A DNA stretch of 62,686 bases, from assembly GCA_910578095.1 (NCBI GenBank), contig CAJTOZ010000016.1, positions 1-62,686 of the forward strand. The letters are read 5' to 3'. The notes below the pieces were generated by a model, which worked only from the letters and a program-made list of their open reading frames with translations, was not told the DNA's origin and ran no database searches. The translations under genes were made by a program, and so were the position numbers. This DNA comes from an uncultured Muribaculaceae bacterium (GTDB lineage: Bacteria; Bacteroidota; Bacteroidia; Bacteroidales; Muribaculaceae). This document shows positions 25,158-35,200 of the stretch, in pieces (position 1 is the stretch's first letter; every line of letters begins with the position of its first letter).

Positions 25158-26459
25158 TTATTGAGCGAGGTTGTATTTTGCTTTCCGGCTTAGGAAATGG
25201 TGGCCAAGGCGGCAGTAGAGGCATTTGCGCGGCTCGCAGTAGGCGCGGCGCAGCTGTATGAGTGCCTGCGAGGTGAATGCGTCGCGGCACTGAATGCCGG
25301 CATCGCTGAAGAGGCGTGTGATGGTGTTGTGCTCGGGCGGGAGAGCCTCAAGCAGTTCGATGGCGCGTTGCTGCATGCGCTCGTTGCCGAAGCAGGTGCC
25401 GTAGGCGTGGAGCAGCGGCACTATGACGTTTATGACAAGGATGTCGGTGCTTGCGCGGCTGAATGCGCGGCTGCCGGCTGATGCCGTGGATGGGCCGAAG
25501 GTGTAGCGATGGTGCCAATAGTGTGGCAGTTGCACATCGAAGAGAGCGCGTGCTTCCTCCACGGAGGTGATGCCGCAGGCTTTTGACGCTACAGTGAAGC
25601 CCTCCGCGATCATTGCTGCGAGGGCTGCTATGCGGCGGTGGGGGAAATTTTGCGGGCGTGTGCGCGCCATGCGCCACATGATGCCTTCGGGGGGTGCGAG
25701 ACGGAATTTGTGGCACATGAAGGCGTATTCGCGCCGCATGAGTTCTACGTGGGGGTCGCTGTCGGTCTCGGGCAGTAGTCCGGCGTGGCCGAAGAGGAGG
25801 CCTTCGACGGCTTCGGGGGCGTCGCGGTGTTTGAGCAGGGAGCGCAGCGGCACGGCGAGGGCCAGCTGCTCGAATGCCTGGCTGTTGAGTCCGAATCCCA
25901 ATGCGCGTGCGAGTGTGACGTAGATGGTTTCGGGCCAGTTGCCGTTCAGCCGCTCCAGGAGTGCGAGAATGCGGTCGGTTTTCTGGTAGAGGCGTTCGAA
26001 GGCCATGGCTGTGAGGCAGTCGGTGATGTATATGCGGGGTGCTTCGGCGAGTTCGGCAAAGCATGCAAGGCGGTCGGCGGGACTGTCGACCATGCGGCTG
26101 TAGCGTTCGTTGAAGTCGGGGGCGCAGCGCATCACCATCTGTGGCACGATGCGGCCTTCGGGTAGTTGTATGCGGCAGTCGTCGGCTGCTACGACGTGGA
26201 GCACGACGGATGCGTAGGCGGGGTCGGTGTCGTGGCCGTGGCGGTGCCAGTCGGATGCGCGCACGTGCATTTCAACGTTGCCGCACCAGATGCGGTCGGC
26301 TATCCGTACTTTGGCATTGAAAAAATCGGGGCCTGCATCGCGGTTGAGCATGCCGGGGTCTATGATCTCCACGCGTTCGCCGTCGGTGGTGATCATGTCG
26401 GGCTGCAGCAGAAGGCGGTGCTGCCACACATAATGCATCAATCGCTCCATCAATGCCAA
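25158..26459 (-). CDS. DUF2851 family protein
   Basis: A 433-aa soluble protein of the DUF2851 family, found almost only in Bacteroidota. Conserved stretches seen here are MHYVWQHRLL, IIDPGMLNRDAGPDFFNAKVRI, WCGNVEMHVRASDWHRHGH and YASVVLHVV in the N-terminal half. The pattern D-A-G-P-D-F-F-N-A-K followed by G-N-V-E-x-H resembles a nuclease-like active site, but no activity is established in my knowledge. A C-terminal Cys-rich patch (CEPRKCLYCRLG) may bind metal. The start could be ATG 26459 or the ATG three codons later. Confidence 0.85.
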   Translation of the reverse strand: MALMERLMHYVWQHRLLLQPDMITTDGERVEIIDPGMLNRDAGPDFFNAKVRIADRIWCGNVEMHVRASDWHRHGHDTDPAYASVVLHVVAADDCRIQLPEGRIVPQMVMRCAPDFNERYSRMVDSPADRLACFAELAEAPRIYITDCLTAMAFERLYQKTDRILALLERLNGNWPETIYVTLARALGFGLNSQAFEQLALAVPLRSLLKHRDAPEAVEGLLFGHAGLLPETDSDPHVELMRREYAFMCHKFRLAPPEGIMWRMARTRPQNFPHRRIAALAAMIAEGFTVASKACGITSVEEARALFDVQLPHYWHHRYTFGPSTASAGSRAFSRASTDILVINVIVPLLHAYGTCFGNERMQQRAIELLEALPPEHNTITRLFSDAGIQCRDAFTSQALIQLRRAYCEPRKCLYCRLGHHFLSRKAKYNLAQ

Positions 26460-26492
26460 AATTAGTCTATTTCGGCGGTCTTCCCAAATTTT

Positions 26493-26510
26493 ACTGCATT
26501 TTTTTGCAGT
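26493..26510. promoter_or_regulatory. inverted repeat upstream of DUF2851
   Basis: ACTGCA and TGCAGT flank a T6 loop 34-51 bases before the start codon. It may be an operator or an RNA hairpin in the leader. Evidence is symmetry only. Confidence 0.35.
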
Positions 26511-26570
26511 GGGTACAAAAGGACAAAAGAAAAATAAGGGACATCCGGTGTTTTGTGGCGGGGATATAGC

Positions 26571-26601
26571 AAAGCCACACGGGGAGGGGCCGTGTGGCTT
26601 T
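26571..26601. terminator. hairpin after dnaJ
   Basis: A perfect 12-bp stem (26571-26582 with 26590-26601) lies between the dnaJ stop and the DUF2851 start. It could end the grpE-dnaJ transcript, though the T run is poor on the minus strand. Confidence 0.6.
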
Positions 26602-26618
26602 ATGGCTGTTTTCGTATT

Positions 26619-26643
26619 GTAGGTGCCAAAGGCACTATCCTAC
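26619..26643. repeat. second REP-like palindrome
   Basis: GTAG-G-GTGCC-AAA-GGCAC-TATC-CTAC forms a nested palindrome. Its GTGCCAAAGGCAC core matches the arms at 24671 and 24749, suggesting one dispersed intergenic family. Confidence 0.5.
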
Positions 26644-26664
26644 GTTGAGGGGTGTCTTTGCGTT

Positions 26665-27831
26665 TTATTCGAAGATGTGGCTGAGCTTGGAGAATATGCG
26701 GTTTTTCTCGGCTTCGGTGGGCTGCATGTTGGGTGAGTTCTGCAGGCTCTCGATGGCTGACCGCTCGGCGTCGGAAAGTTTTTCGGGGATGTAGACCATG
26801 ACGTTGATGAGCTCGTCGCCGACGGGGCTTCCGTCGGTGGAGGGCAGGCCTTTGCCTCGGAGCCGGAGCACCTTGCCGGGTTGTGTGCCGGGGGCTATCT
26901 TCAGTCGTGCGCGACCGCCGATGGTGGGCACTTCCACGCTTCCGCCGAGGGTGGCGGTGGGGATGTCGAGCATGAGGTTGTAGATTACATCGTTGCCGTC
27001 GCGTATGAGCTGCGGGTGCTTGATTTCTTCTATTACCACGAGCAGGTCGCCGTTCACGCCACCTCCGCGCGGTGCGTTGCCACGGCCCTTGACGGTGAGT
27101 GTCTGTCCGTCGGCTACGCCGGCCGGGACGCGGAATGAAACCTGCTCATCGCGCCGCTGCACGCCTTCGCCGTTGCAGTAGGTGCAGCGCTCGGTGATTA
27201 CTTTTCCTGTGCCTTCGCAGGTGGGGCAAACGCTCTGCACCTGCTGTGCGCCGAAGAAGCTCTGCTCTACGGATGTCACGACGCCTGTGCCGTGGCAAGT
27301 GGAGCATGTGGCGAATGCTGTGCCGTTTTTGGCTCCTGTGCCATCGCAGTGTCCGCACTTCACGTAGGTGGGTACTTTGAGCGTTTTGTCGACACCTGTG
27401 GCTATTTCCTCAAGGGTGAGTTTTATGCGGATGCGGAGGTCGGAGCCTCGTCTCTGGCGGCGTCGGGGTGCTCCGCCTGTGGCTCCGCCGAAAGGTCCGC
27501 CCGCGCGCCGTCCGCCGAATATGTCGCCGAACATGGAGAAAATGTCGTCCATGGACATGCCACCGGCCGAGTAGAAGTCGCCTCCGCCTCCCGGGAATCC
27601 CTGCGGGCCCATGGAGTGGCCGAACTGGTCGTATTTCTGGCGTTTTTCGGGGTTGCTGAGCACATCGTATGCTTCGGCTGCTTCCTTGAACTTTTCCTCG
27701 GCGGCTTTGTCGCCGGGATTTTTGTCGGGGTGGTATTTGATGGCCAGCTTTCGGTAGGCCTTTTTTATGGTGTCCGCATCGGCGTTCTTATCGACGCCGA
27801 GCACTTCGTAGTAGTCGCGTTTGTTGTCCAT
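26665..27831 (-). CDS. dnaJ: chaperone DnaJ (Hsp40, class I)
   Basis: A 388-aa cochaperone that brings unfolded clients to DnaK and triggers its ATPase. The J domain has HPD at residues 34-36. A Gly/Phe region (about 75-125) is followed by four zinc-binding CxxCxGxG motifs (CGHCDGTG, CSTCHGTG, CPTCEGTG, CTYCNGEG), then the client-binding domains. Length is normal. It lies 13 nt after grpE and is clearly cotranscribed. dnaK is not in this window. Confidence 0.97.
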   Translation of the reverse strand: MDNKRDYYEVLGVDKNADADTIKKAYRKLAIKYHPDKNPGDKAAEEKFKEAAEAYDVLSNPEKRQKYDQFGHSMGPQGFPGGGGDFYSAGGMSMDDIFSMFGDIFGGRRAGGPFGGATGGAPRRRQRRGSDLRIRIKLTLEEIATGVDKTLKVPTYVKCGHCDGTGAKNGTAFATCSTCHGTGVVTSVEQSFFGAQQVQSVCPTCEGTGKVITERCTYCNGEGVQRRDEQVSFRVPAGVADGQTLTVKGRGNAPRGGGVNGDLLVVIEEIKHPQLIRDGNDVIYNLMLDIPTATLGGSVEVPTIGGRARLKIAPGTQPGKVLRLRGKGLPSTDGSPVGDELINVMVYIPEKLSDAERSAIESLQNSPNMQPTEAEKNRIFSKLSHIFE

Positions 27832-27844
27832 AAAAAAGTGTGTT

Positions 27845-28453
27845 TTATTCGCCTACGGCCACTTTTGCGTGGCGCAGCACTTTGTCGTTGATCATATATC
27901 CTTTCTGCACGGTGTCTACGACTTTACCTTTCATATCGTCGGATGGTGCGGGGATGGTGGCTATGGCTTCGTGGAGGTCGGAGTCGAATGTCGTGCCTGT
28001 GCTCTCGATTGCCTTGACGCCGTTGTCGGCGAGATATTTGACGAGTTTGTTGTAGATGAGTTCCATGCCTTCGCGCACGCCTTCGGCGTTTTCGGTTCCG
28101 GCGGTGGCCTGCAGGCCCCTCTCGAAGTCGTCGACTATGGGGAGTATTCCTGCGAGCACTTTTTCAGCGCCGTTGCGCAGGATCTCGGCTTTTTCTTTCA
28201 CTACGCGCTTGCGGAAGTTGTCGAAATCGGCCATGAGGAAGAGGTATTCCTTTTTTTCTTTCTCGACGGCGGCTTTTGCATCGGCCAACTGCTGCTGCAG
28301 TGCCTCGATGCGCTGCATCTCCTCGTTGGCGAAATCTTCGATGTCCGATTGCTCGTCGGCGGGTGTGGCGTCGATGATTTCGGGTGTGGTGTTTTCGTCG
28401 GGAGTGATTTCTTCGGGCTCTGCGTTCATCTTGTTATATTTATTTTTGCTCAT
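27845..28453 (-). CDS. grpE: nucleotide exchange factor GrpE
   Basis: A 202-aa exchange factor that releases ADP from DnaK. An acidic, disordered N terminus is followed by a long coiled coil (about 45-100) and the C-terminal beta domain, with GMELIYNKLVKYLADNGVKAIES and the HEAIATIP and GYMINDKVLRHAKVAV signatures. It starts at ATG 28453; an inner ATG nine codons on is possible. A sigma-54-like promoter lies 31-46 nt upstream. Confidence 0.95.
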   Translation of the reverse strand: MSKNKYNKMNAEPEEITPDENTTPEIIDATPADEQSDIEDFANEEMQRIEALQQQLADAKAAVEKEKKEYLFLMADFDNFRKRVVKEKAEILRNGAEKVLAGILPIVDDFERGLQATAGTENAEGVREGMELIYNKLVKYLADNGVKAIESTGTTFDSDLHEAIATIPAPSDDMKGKVVDTVQKGYMINDKVLRHAKVAVGE

Positions 28454-28483
28454 ATTCTTGGTGTGGTTAATACGTATCTATAA

Positions 28484-28499
28484 TGCAAAAATGCTGCCA
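28484..28499 (-). promoter_or_regulatory. sigma-54-like promoter before grpE-dnaJ
   Basis: The minus strand reads TGGCAGCATTTTTGCA. The -24 GG and -12 GC have the required spacing and TTGCA is exact; C6 and G7 of the consensus TGGCACG-N4-TTGCW are changed. A start site near 28473 would give a leader of about 20 nt. Confidence 0.5.
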
Positions 28500-28557
28500 A
28501 ACGTTGTCCGGCGCTCATATAAATGTAAAAATACAACAAAAAGGGAGGCTATATCGT

Positions 28558-29403
28558 TCATAAGGGCGCTCCGGAGAGGGGCCCGCTCCACGATGCGCAT
28601 CCATCGAGGCCGCGGAGCGCTTGCTCTGCCATTTTGGCAGAGCGGAAGAGGCCGAACACGGACGATCCGGAACCGCTCATGGCTGTGTAGAGTGCTCCGG
28701 CGCGTGTCATGTGTTGTTTCAGCGCGTCGATTTCGGGGAGGATGGCACCTACGGATGGCTCAAAATCGTTGTGCAGTGTGGTGCTCCATTCTTCGCGTGG
28801 CATGGCGAGTGCGGCCTCGAGAGATATTTTTCTTTGGCAAGGTGTAATGCCGGCGTAGGCGGCGGCTGTGCTCACGCTGCGCCCCTCGGGCTTGGCGATG
28901 GCCGCGTGCAGGCCATCAAGATTTATGCGGGCTGGGGAGAGGGTGGTGCCGGTGCCGGTGGCGAGCATGGGGCGGTTGTAGATGAAGAAAGGACAATCGG
29001 CGCCTATTCCGGCCGCTATCCGGGCCAGTTGCTCATCGCTGAGGCCGAGGGCGAACAGCCGGTTCAGACCCATGAGGGTGAAGGCGGCATCGGCCGATCC
29101 ACCTCCGAGGCCTGCTCCGTCCGGGACTATTTTCCGCAGGAAGATGCGTGCGTGCGGCATGTCGGGACGCGTGTCTGCGAGGGCCCGCCAAGCTTTCATC
29201 ACGAGGTTTTTCTCCGGCGGGCAATCCACCGGGCGGCCGGTGGTGGTGAGGGATGTGGGCTCGCCCGGTGCAGCCGGAACAATCTCCAGAATGTCGGTCC
29301 ATGCTACCGGCACCATCAGTGTCTCGATGTCATGGTAGCCGTCGGGCCTGCGGCGAAGCACGTGCAGTCCGAGATTTATTTTTGCGTTGGGAAAAAGTAT
29401 CAT
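28558..29403 (-). CDS. ispE: 4-diphosphocytidyl-2-C-methyl-D-erythritol kinase
   Basis: A 281-aa GHMP kinase that phosphorylates CDP-methylerythritol in the non-mevalonate isoprenoid pathway. The N terminus has the substrate motif NAKINLGLHVLRRRPDGYHD, and the ATP-binding glycine loop is PDGAGLGGGSADAAF (about residues 92-106). A C-terminal GHMP motif (AMSGSGSSVFGLF) is present. It is divergent from clpB, with the two promoters within 135 bp. Confidence 0.95.
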   Translation of the reverse strand: MILFPNAKINLGLHVLRRRPDGYHDIETLMVPVAWTDILEIVPAAPGEPTSLTTTGRPVDCPPEKNLVMKAWRALADTRPDMPHARIFLRKIVPDGAGLGGGSADAAFTLMGLNRLFALGLSDEQLARIAAGIGADCPFFIYNRPMLATGTGTTLSPARINLDGLHAAIAKPEGRSVSTAAAYAGITPCQRKISLEAALAMPREEWSTTLHNDFEPSVGAILPEIDALKQHMTRAGALYTAMSGSGSSVFGLFRSAKMAEQALRGLDGCASWSGPLSGAPL

Positions 29404-29407
29404 GCCG

Positions 29408-29415
29408 CAAATTTA
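29408..29415 (-). promoter_or_regulatory. -7 element of ispE
   Basis: TAAATTTG on the minus strand lies 4 nt before the ispE ATG, so the transcript would be nearly leaderless. TTTAC about 20 nt upstream is a weak -33 match. Confidence 0.45.
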
Positions 29416-29434
29416 CAAAATATCCTGTAAAGTG

Positions 29435-29450
29435 TGGCACGCATTTTGCG
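29435..29450 (+). promoter_or_regulatory. sigma-54-like promoter before clpB
   Basis: TGGCACGCATTTTGCG fits TGGCACG-N4-TTGCW at all but the last base. It lies in the short spacer 89 nt before the clpB start, and no TAnnTTTG box is visible between it and the gene. An inverted repeat, TTTACA-N8-TGTAAA (29412-29431), lies just upstream. Confidence 0.6.
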
Positions 29451-29538
29451 GTAGAGGAAACCAAAGGGAGCGGTCGGTTGTTTTAATGATGATTCCTCTC
29501 CCGGAGAACTGATAATAATATTTCAACACATTAAATAT

Positions 29539-32136
29539 ATGAATTTCAATAATTTCACCATCAAGGCGCAGGAAGCCATCCAGAAGGCCGTGGAAATCAC
29601 GCGCGGGAGCGGCTCGCAGGCCATTGAGCCGGTGCATCTGCTGAAGGGCGTGGTCGAAGAAGGCGATTCGCTCGTGAAGTTCATCTTTCAGAAGATAGGT
29701 GCCAATCCGGCGGTGCTCTCGGCCGGTATCGAGCGTGAGATTGCCGCACTTCCTAAAGTGAGCGGCGGCGAGCCTTATCTGAGCCGTACGTCGAACGATG
29801 TGCTTCAGAAGGCTCTGGATGTGGCCAAGAAAATGGGCGACCAGTATGTGACTCTCGAAGCTATGCTTACGGCAATCTTTGAGGTGTCGTCGCCTGCGTC
29901 GACTCTTCTGAAGGATGCGGGCTTGAGCTCGCGCGAGCTTGAGGCCGCGATAGAGGAGCTGCGCAAAGGCCGCAAGGCTACGGACCAGAGCGCTGAGGAT
30001 ACGTACAACGCTTTGTCGAAATATGCCATAAATCTGAACGAGCGGGCCAGACAGGGCAAGCTTGATCCGGTGATAGGCCGCGATGAAGAAATACGCCGTG
30101 TGCTTCAGATATTGAGCCGCCGAACGAAGAACAATCCTATGCTGATAGGCGAGCCGGGCACCGGTAAGACTGCTATAGCGGAGGGTCTCGCCCACCGAAT
30201 AGTGCGCGGCGATGTGCCTGAAAATTTGCGCACGAAGCAGATTTTCTCGCTCGACATGGGTGCGCTCGTGGCCGGAGCGAAGTATAAGGGCGAGTTTGAG
30301 GAGCGTCTGAAAGCCATTGTCAATGAGGTGCAGGCTTCGGACGGCGAGATCATACTCTTTATAGATGAGATCCACACGCTTGTGGGTGCGGGCAAAGGCG
30401 AGGGGGCCATGGATGCCGCCAATATCCTGAAGCCGGCTCTCGCACGCGGTGAGCTCCGCAGCATAGGCGCCACCACTCTCGACGAGTATCAGAAGTACTT
30501 CGAGAAGGACAAGGCGCTGGAACGCCGCTTCCAGAAAGTGATGGTGAACGAGCCTGACGAGGCCAGCGCGATAGCAATACTGCGCGGCCTGAAGGAACGC
30601 TACGAGAACCACCATCATGTGCGTATCCGCGATGAGGCTATCATAGCTGCGGTGCAGCTCAGCGAACGGTATATCACTGACCGTTTTCTGCCGGACAAGG
30701 CCATAGACCTTGTGGACGAGGCTGCCGCGAAGCTCAAGCTGGAGATCGACTCCGTGCCGCAGGCGCTTGACGATATCACGCGCCGGATAGCGCAGAAGGA
30801 GATAGAACGTGAGGCTATCAAGCGCGAGGGCGACAAGGCTCATGTGGCCGAGATAGAGAAGGAGCTCGCGCAGATGCGTGAGGAAGAGAAGGAATATGCC
30901 GCCAAGTGGAAGACCGAGAAGGATCTCATCGACCGCATACAGCAGAATAAGGTGGACATAGAACAGCTCAACTTTGAGGCTTCGAAAGCCGAGCGCGAGG
31001 GCGACTATGCCCGCGTGGCCGAGATACGCTACTCCACACTCAAGGCAAAAGAGGAGGAGAACAAGCAGATACAGGAACAGCTGCGCGCCATGCAGGGCGA
31101 GAAGGCTCTGATAAAGGAGGAAGTGGACGCCGAGGATATCGCCGATGTGGTGAGCCGGTGGACCGGAATCCCTGTAAACAAAATGGTGCAGAGCGAGAAG
31201 GAGAAGCTGCTGCATCTGGAGGAAGAGCTACACAGCCGCGTGGTGGGCCAGGATGAGGCCATACGTGCCATCGCCGATGCTGTGCGCCGTTCGCGCGCCG
31301 GACTCAATGACCCGAAGCGCCCCATAGGATCGTTCATATTCCTGGGTACCACCGGTGTGGGCAAGACGGAGCTTGCGAAGGCTCTCGCCGAATATCTCTT
31401 CGACGATGAGAACATGATGACGCGTATAGACATGAGCGAGTATCAGGAGAAGCATGCCGTGAGCCGTCTGGTGGGAGCGCCTCCGGGATATGTGGGCTAC
31501 GATGAGGGCGGCCAGCTGACGGAGGCTGTGCGCCGCAAGCCCTACAGTGTGGTGCTTTTCGATGAGATAGAGAAGGCGCATCCGGATGTGTTCAACATTC
31601 TGCTGCAGGTGCTTGACGATGGCCATCTGACGGACAATAAAGGCCGTAATGTGAACTTCAAGAACACTATCATCATAATGACGTCCAACATGGGCTCGGC
31701 TCTGATACGCGACAATTTCGCCAAGATGACGGATGAGAACCGCGACGAGACCATAGAGAAGACCAAGGATGAGGTGCTTGAGATGCTTAAGCAGACGATA
31801 CGCCCGGAATTCCTGAACCGCATAGATGAGATAATAATGTTCACTCCGCTCAACCGTGTGGAAATCGAGGAAATCGTGGGTCTGCAGATCAAGGGTGTGC
31901 AGCGAATGCTCGAGCGCAGCAGCGGCATAAAGCTGGAACTCACGCCTGCGGCTCTCAGCTATCTGGCTGAGGAGGGTTTCGACCCCGAGTTCGGCGCCCG
32001 TCCTGTCAAGCGTGTGATCCACCGCAAGGTGCTCAACAGCCTTTCGAAGGATATCCTTGCCCAGAAGGTGGACCGTTCGCGCCCCATCATAATAGATGTG
32101 AATGCGGATGGCACTGATATAGAATTCAAGAATTGA
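29539..32136 (+). CDS. clpB: ATP-dependent disaggregase ClpB
   Basis: An 865-aa Hsp100 protein that works with DnaK to pull polypeptides out of aggregates. Two Clp_N repeats (1-145) lead to AAA-1 (Walker A GEPGTGKT near 204), a coiled-coil middle domain (about 400-520, rich in KEL/EE repeats) and AAA-2 (GTTGVGKT near 602). The C terminus has the D2-small domain. The M domain distinguishes ClpB from ClpA/C. Length is typical. Its likely partners GrpE and DnaJ are encoded 1-3 kb away on the other strand. Confidence 0.97.
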   Translation: MNFNNFTIKAQEAIQKAVEITRGSGSQAIEPVHLLKGVVEEGDSLVKFIFQKIGANPAVLSAGIEREIAALPKVSGGEPYLSRTSNDVLQKALDVAKKMGDQYVTLEAMLTAIFEVSSPASTLLKDAGLSSRELEAAIEELRKGRKATDQSAEDTYNALSKYAINLNERARQGKLDPVIGRDEEIRRVLQILSRRTKNNPMLIGEPGTGKTAIAEGLAHRIVRGDVPENLRTKQIFSLDMGALVAGAKYKGEFEERLKAIVNEVQASDGEIILFIDEIHTLVGAGKGEGAMDAANILKPALARGELRSIGATTLDEYQKYFEKDKALERRFQKVMVNEPDEASAIAILRGLKERYENHHHVRIRDEAIIAAVQLSERYITDRFLPDKAIDLVDEAAAKLKLEIDSVPQALDDITRRIAQKEIEREAIKREGDKAHVAEIEKELAQMREEEKEYAAKWKTEKDLIDRIQQNKVDIEQLNFEASKAEREGDYARVAEIRYSTLKAKEEENKQIQEQLRAMQGEKALIKEEVDAEDIADVVSRWTGIPVNKMVQSEKEKLLHLEEELHSRVVGQDEAIRAIADAVRRSRAGLNDPKRPIGSFIFLGTTGVGKTELAKALAEYLFDDENMMTRIDMSEYQEKHAVSRLVGAPPGYVGYDEGGQLTEAVRRKPYSVVLFDEIEKAHPDVFNILLQVLDDGHLTDNKGRNVNFKNTIIIMTSNMGSALIRDNFAKMTDENRDETIEKTKDEVLEMLKQTIRPEFLNRIDEIIMFTPLNRVEIEEIVGLQIKGVQRMLERSSGIKLELTPAALSYLAEEGFDPEFGARPVKRVIHRKVLNSLSKDILAQKVDRSRPIIIDVNADGTDIEFKN

Positions 32137-32160
32137 CGATATTGAGCCAATGGCTATGAC

Positions 32161-32197
32161 ACAAAAGGGGTGGCGCCGGTTGCGCCACCCCTTTTGT
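32161..32197. terminator. bidirectional terminator between clpB and the tricorn-like gene
   Basis: A perfect 16-bp stem (32161-32176 with 32182-32197) has an A-rich left foot and T-rich right foot, so it serves both convergent genes. Confidence 0.95.
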
Positions 32198-32214
32198 GTA
32201 TGATGGATAATCGT

Positions 32215-35200
32215 TTATTTTTTTGCGTCGAGCTTCTTGAGCAGGTGCTCCACGGCTCCGCTGATCTGTGCGTCGTGTCCGGCCACGATATCGGCGGGTG
32301 TGTTGTAGATCACTACGTCGGGGTTGAGTTGCTTGTTTTCAAGCGCGTTGCCCTGCATGTCGCGTGATGTCACCTGCGGTATGCCGAAATATATGGTCGG
32401 GTCGATCTGTGTTTCCCACCAGACGGCAGTCATTGTGCCGGGCACGGGTGCGCCGACGATGTCGCCTATCCCGAGTGTCTGGTAGACGAACGGTGTGCCG
32501 TGGGCATCGCTGTAGTTGGCTTCGTTGACGAGCATTACCGAGGGCTTGGTCCATTGCGAGAAGGGCTCGGAGCCGATGTACTTGTCGCGGGGAGTGAACT
32601 GCACGTACTCCTTGCCTCCCAGCAACACGGCGATGTCGTTGTGGAGCCATCCTCCGCCGTTGAAGCGGGTGTCGACGATGACGGCCTCGCGGTTGCGGTA
32701 TTTTCCGAGCAGGCGGTCGTAGACGGTGCGGAAGCTGGGGCTGTCCATGCCTTCGACGTGAACGTAGCCGATGCGGCCTCCTGAGAGGCTGTCGACGGCG
32801 GCTTCGTTGCGTGCTACCCAGCGGCGGTAGAGGTCGGCTTGCTGGTGGGCCGAGCTGTAGGGCTTCACCGCTACTTTTTCGGTGGCGCCGGATGCGCGGC
32901 GCACTCCGAGCAGCACTTTCTTGCCGGTTTTGCCTTCGAGGAGCGGGTAGTAGTCGGCGCCGGCTTTGATGGTGGTGCCGTCGATAGATTCGATGATGTC
33001 TCCGACCTGCAGGGAGGCGCCGGTGGCTCTGAGGGGGCTGTGGGCGAGGAGCTCGGCCACGCGCAGTCCGTCGCCGGTGTGTGATGCGTCGAAGAACGCG
33101 CCGAGGGAGGCTGTGCTCATGGCTGCGCCGGCGGCTCTGTAGCCGCCTCCGGTGTGTGAGGCGTTGAGCTCGCCGAGGATCTCGCTCAGGAGCTCGGCGA
33201 AGTCGGCGTTGTTGGAGATGTGCGGGAGGAAGCGGCGGTAGTGCTCGCCATAGCTTTTCCAGTCCACTCCGTGGAGCTTGGCGTCGTAGAACTTGTCCTC
33301 CACCTGCCGGAGCATGTGGTCGTAGATGTATTCGCGTTCCAGGCTCGGCTTGCGGTCGAACATGGCTTCAAATTCCACATCCTTGACGTCGCCGTCCGGT
33401 AGGCTCACTTTCTTGATGCCACGCGAGCTGAGGACAAACAGGTTCTCGCCTTTTTTGTCGGGAGCGAAGCTGCCGTATAGTCCTTTGCATAGGATCTTGG
33501 TGTCGCCTTCGCGGAGGTCGCGTGCCATGATGTTGTAAGAGCCGTCGGCGTTGCCGGCCACGTAGTAGAGTTTGTCGCCTTTCGGGGATACGAAGTAGTC
33601 GCCCATTCTGGCGGATGTGCCCGAGAGGCGGTGCATGCGGTCCCGGCGGCGGGAGAGTTCAAAGACGAGGGGCTCGATATTTTTTGCGGCATCGTCGTCG
33701 CTGTCGTCGCTGTCTTTTTTCTTGCCTTTTTTCTTTTTGTCTTTTTTTGCGGACTTTTCTTTTTCTTCCCGGTCTTTTTTGTTTTTCTCGTATATGGCGG
33801 CTTCTTCCTCCGTCATGCCGAATACATCGTTGGCTTCGTCGTCGAGCACCATGAGCATGACGTCGAGTTGCTCGCCCCAGCTGCCGTGGCTGCGCATGCC
33901 GTAGCGGCCGCTCTGATATGCTATGGCTTTGCCTCCGAGGGCCCAGCGGGGATTGGCGTCGGAGTAGCCGCTCTCGGTGAGGTCCACGACTTCCGAGCCG
34001 TCGGCTTTGACGAGGGCGATGTCGGTGTTGTTCCATCCGCCTGTGCCTATGTAGTCGGCGAGTAGCCAGCGGCTGTCGGGGCTCCAGCAGAAGCTGAGGT
34101 CGCCGTCGGAGTAGCTGTAGTTGTATTTGCCGTCGAGGGCTGTGATGGCTTCTTTTGTGTCGGTGTCAAGCACGCGCAGTGTGGTGCGGTCTTCCCAGAA
34201 TGCGATTTTTTTGCCGTCGGGGCTGTATTCGGGCCATTGGGCGGGGGCATCGGATGCGTAGAGCGGTTTTTCTATGATTTCTGTGGCGTAGGCGAATTTT
34301 TTCTCGTCGTCGCCGGCAATGGTGGCGGTGAATAGTTGCCACAGTCCGTCGCGCTCGCTGTCGTAGACGATGGTGCGTCCGTCGGGAGCGAAGCTCAGTC
34401 CGCGTTCCTGCGCGGGTGTGTTGGTGATGCGTTTCGTGGTGCCATATTTCACGTTTGTGACGTAGATGTCGCCCCGAAGCACGAATGCCACTTCATCGCC
34501 GTCCTCATTGACGGCGATGTTGGTGGCGCCGCTGCTGCGGACGCCTTTGACGATGTCGCTGTCGTAGTCGTCGGCGGTGATGCTCACATTGATTTTGCTT
34601 GGCGCGGCTCCCGGCACGAGGGTGTAAAGCTCGCCGTCCCAGCTGAATGCGAGGGTGCGCCCATCGGCCGATGCGCTAAGCGAGCGCACGGGATGGCCTG
34701 TGAAGGATGTGAGCTGCCTGCGTGAGGCGGGGTTGGCTATGGATGCTTCGTAGATGTTGAGTGTGCCGTCTTCCTCGCTCACGTAGAAGAATGTGTCGGC
34801 GGCGCCCCATGCGGGCGTGTGGTCGTTGCCGCCGTAGGTGGTGAGGCGCGTGAAGTGGCCGTCGGCATAGTGCCATATATCGCCTGTGGCGGAGCTGGTC
34901 TCGTGTTTGCGGAATGCGTTTTCGTAGCCTTTACGGTCCTGATACAGCACGCCGCGTGCAGTGTCGGCATCGGCTGCGGCCATGGGAATCGAGAGATATA
35001 TTTCGGGGCGCGAGCCGAGGGTGTCCACCATGTATGTCTGTCCGAGGAAGGCTCCGTTGGTGCTTTCGGCGGATGGCATGATGGATGATGAGAAGAGGAT
35101 GTGCGCGTTGTCGAGGAAAGAGAGGGGGCGTTCCTGTCCGCTATGTGTGGTGAGCTTCCGCGGGCGTCCGCCGTGTGCGTCCACCAGGAATATGTCGGCC

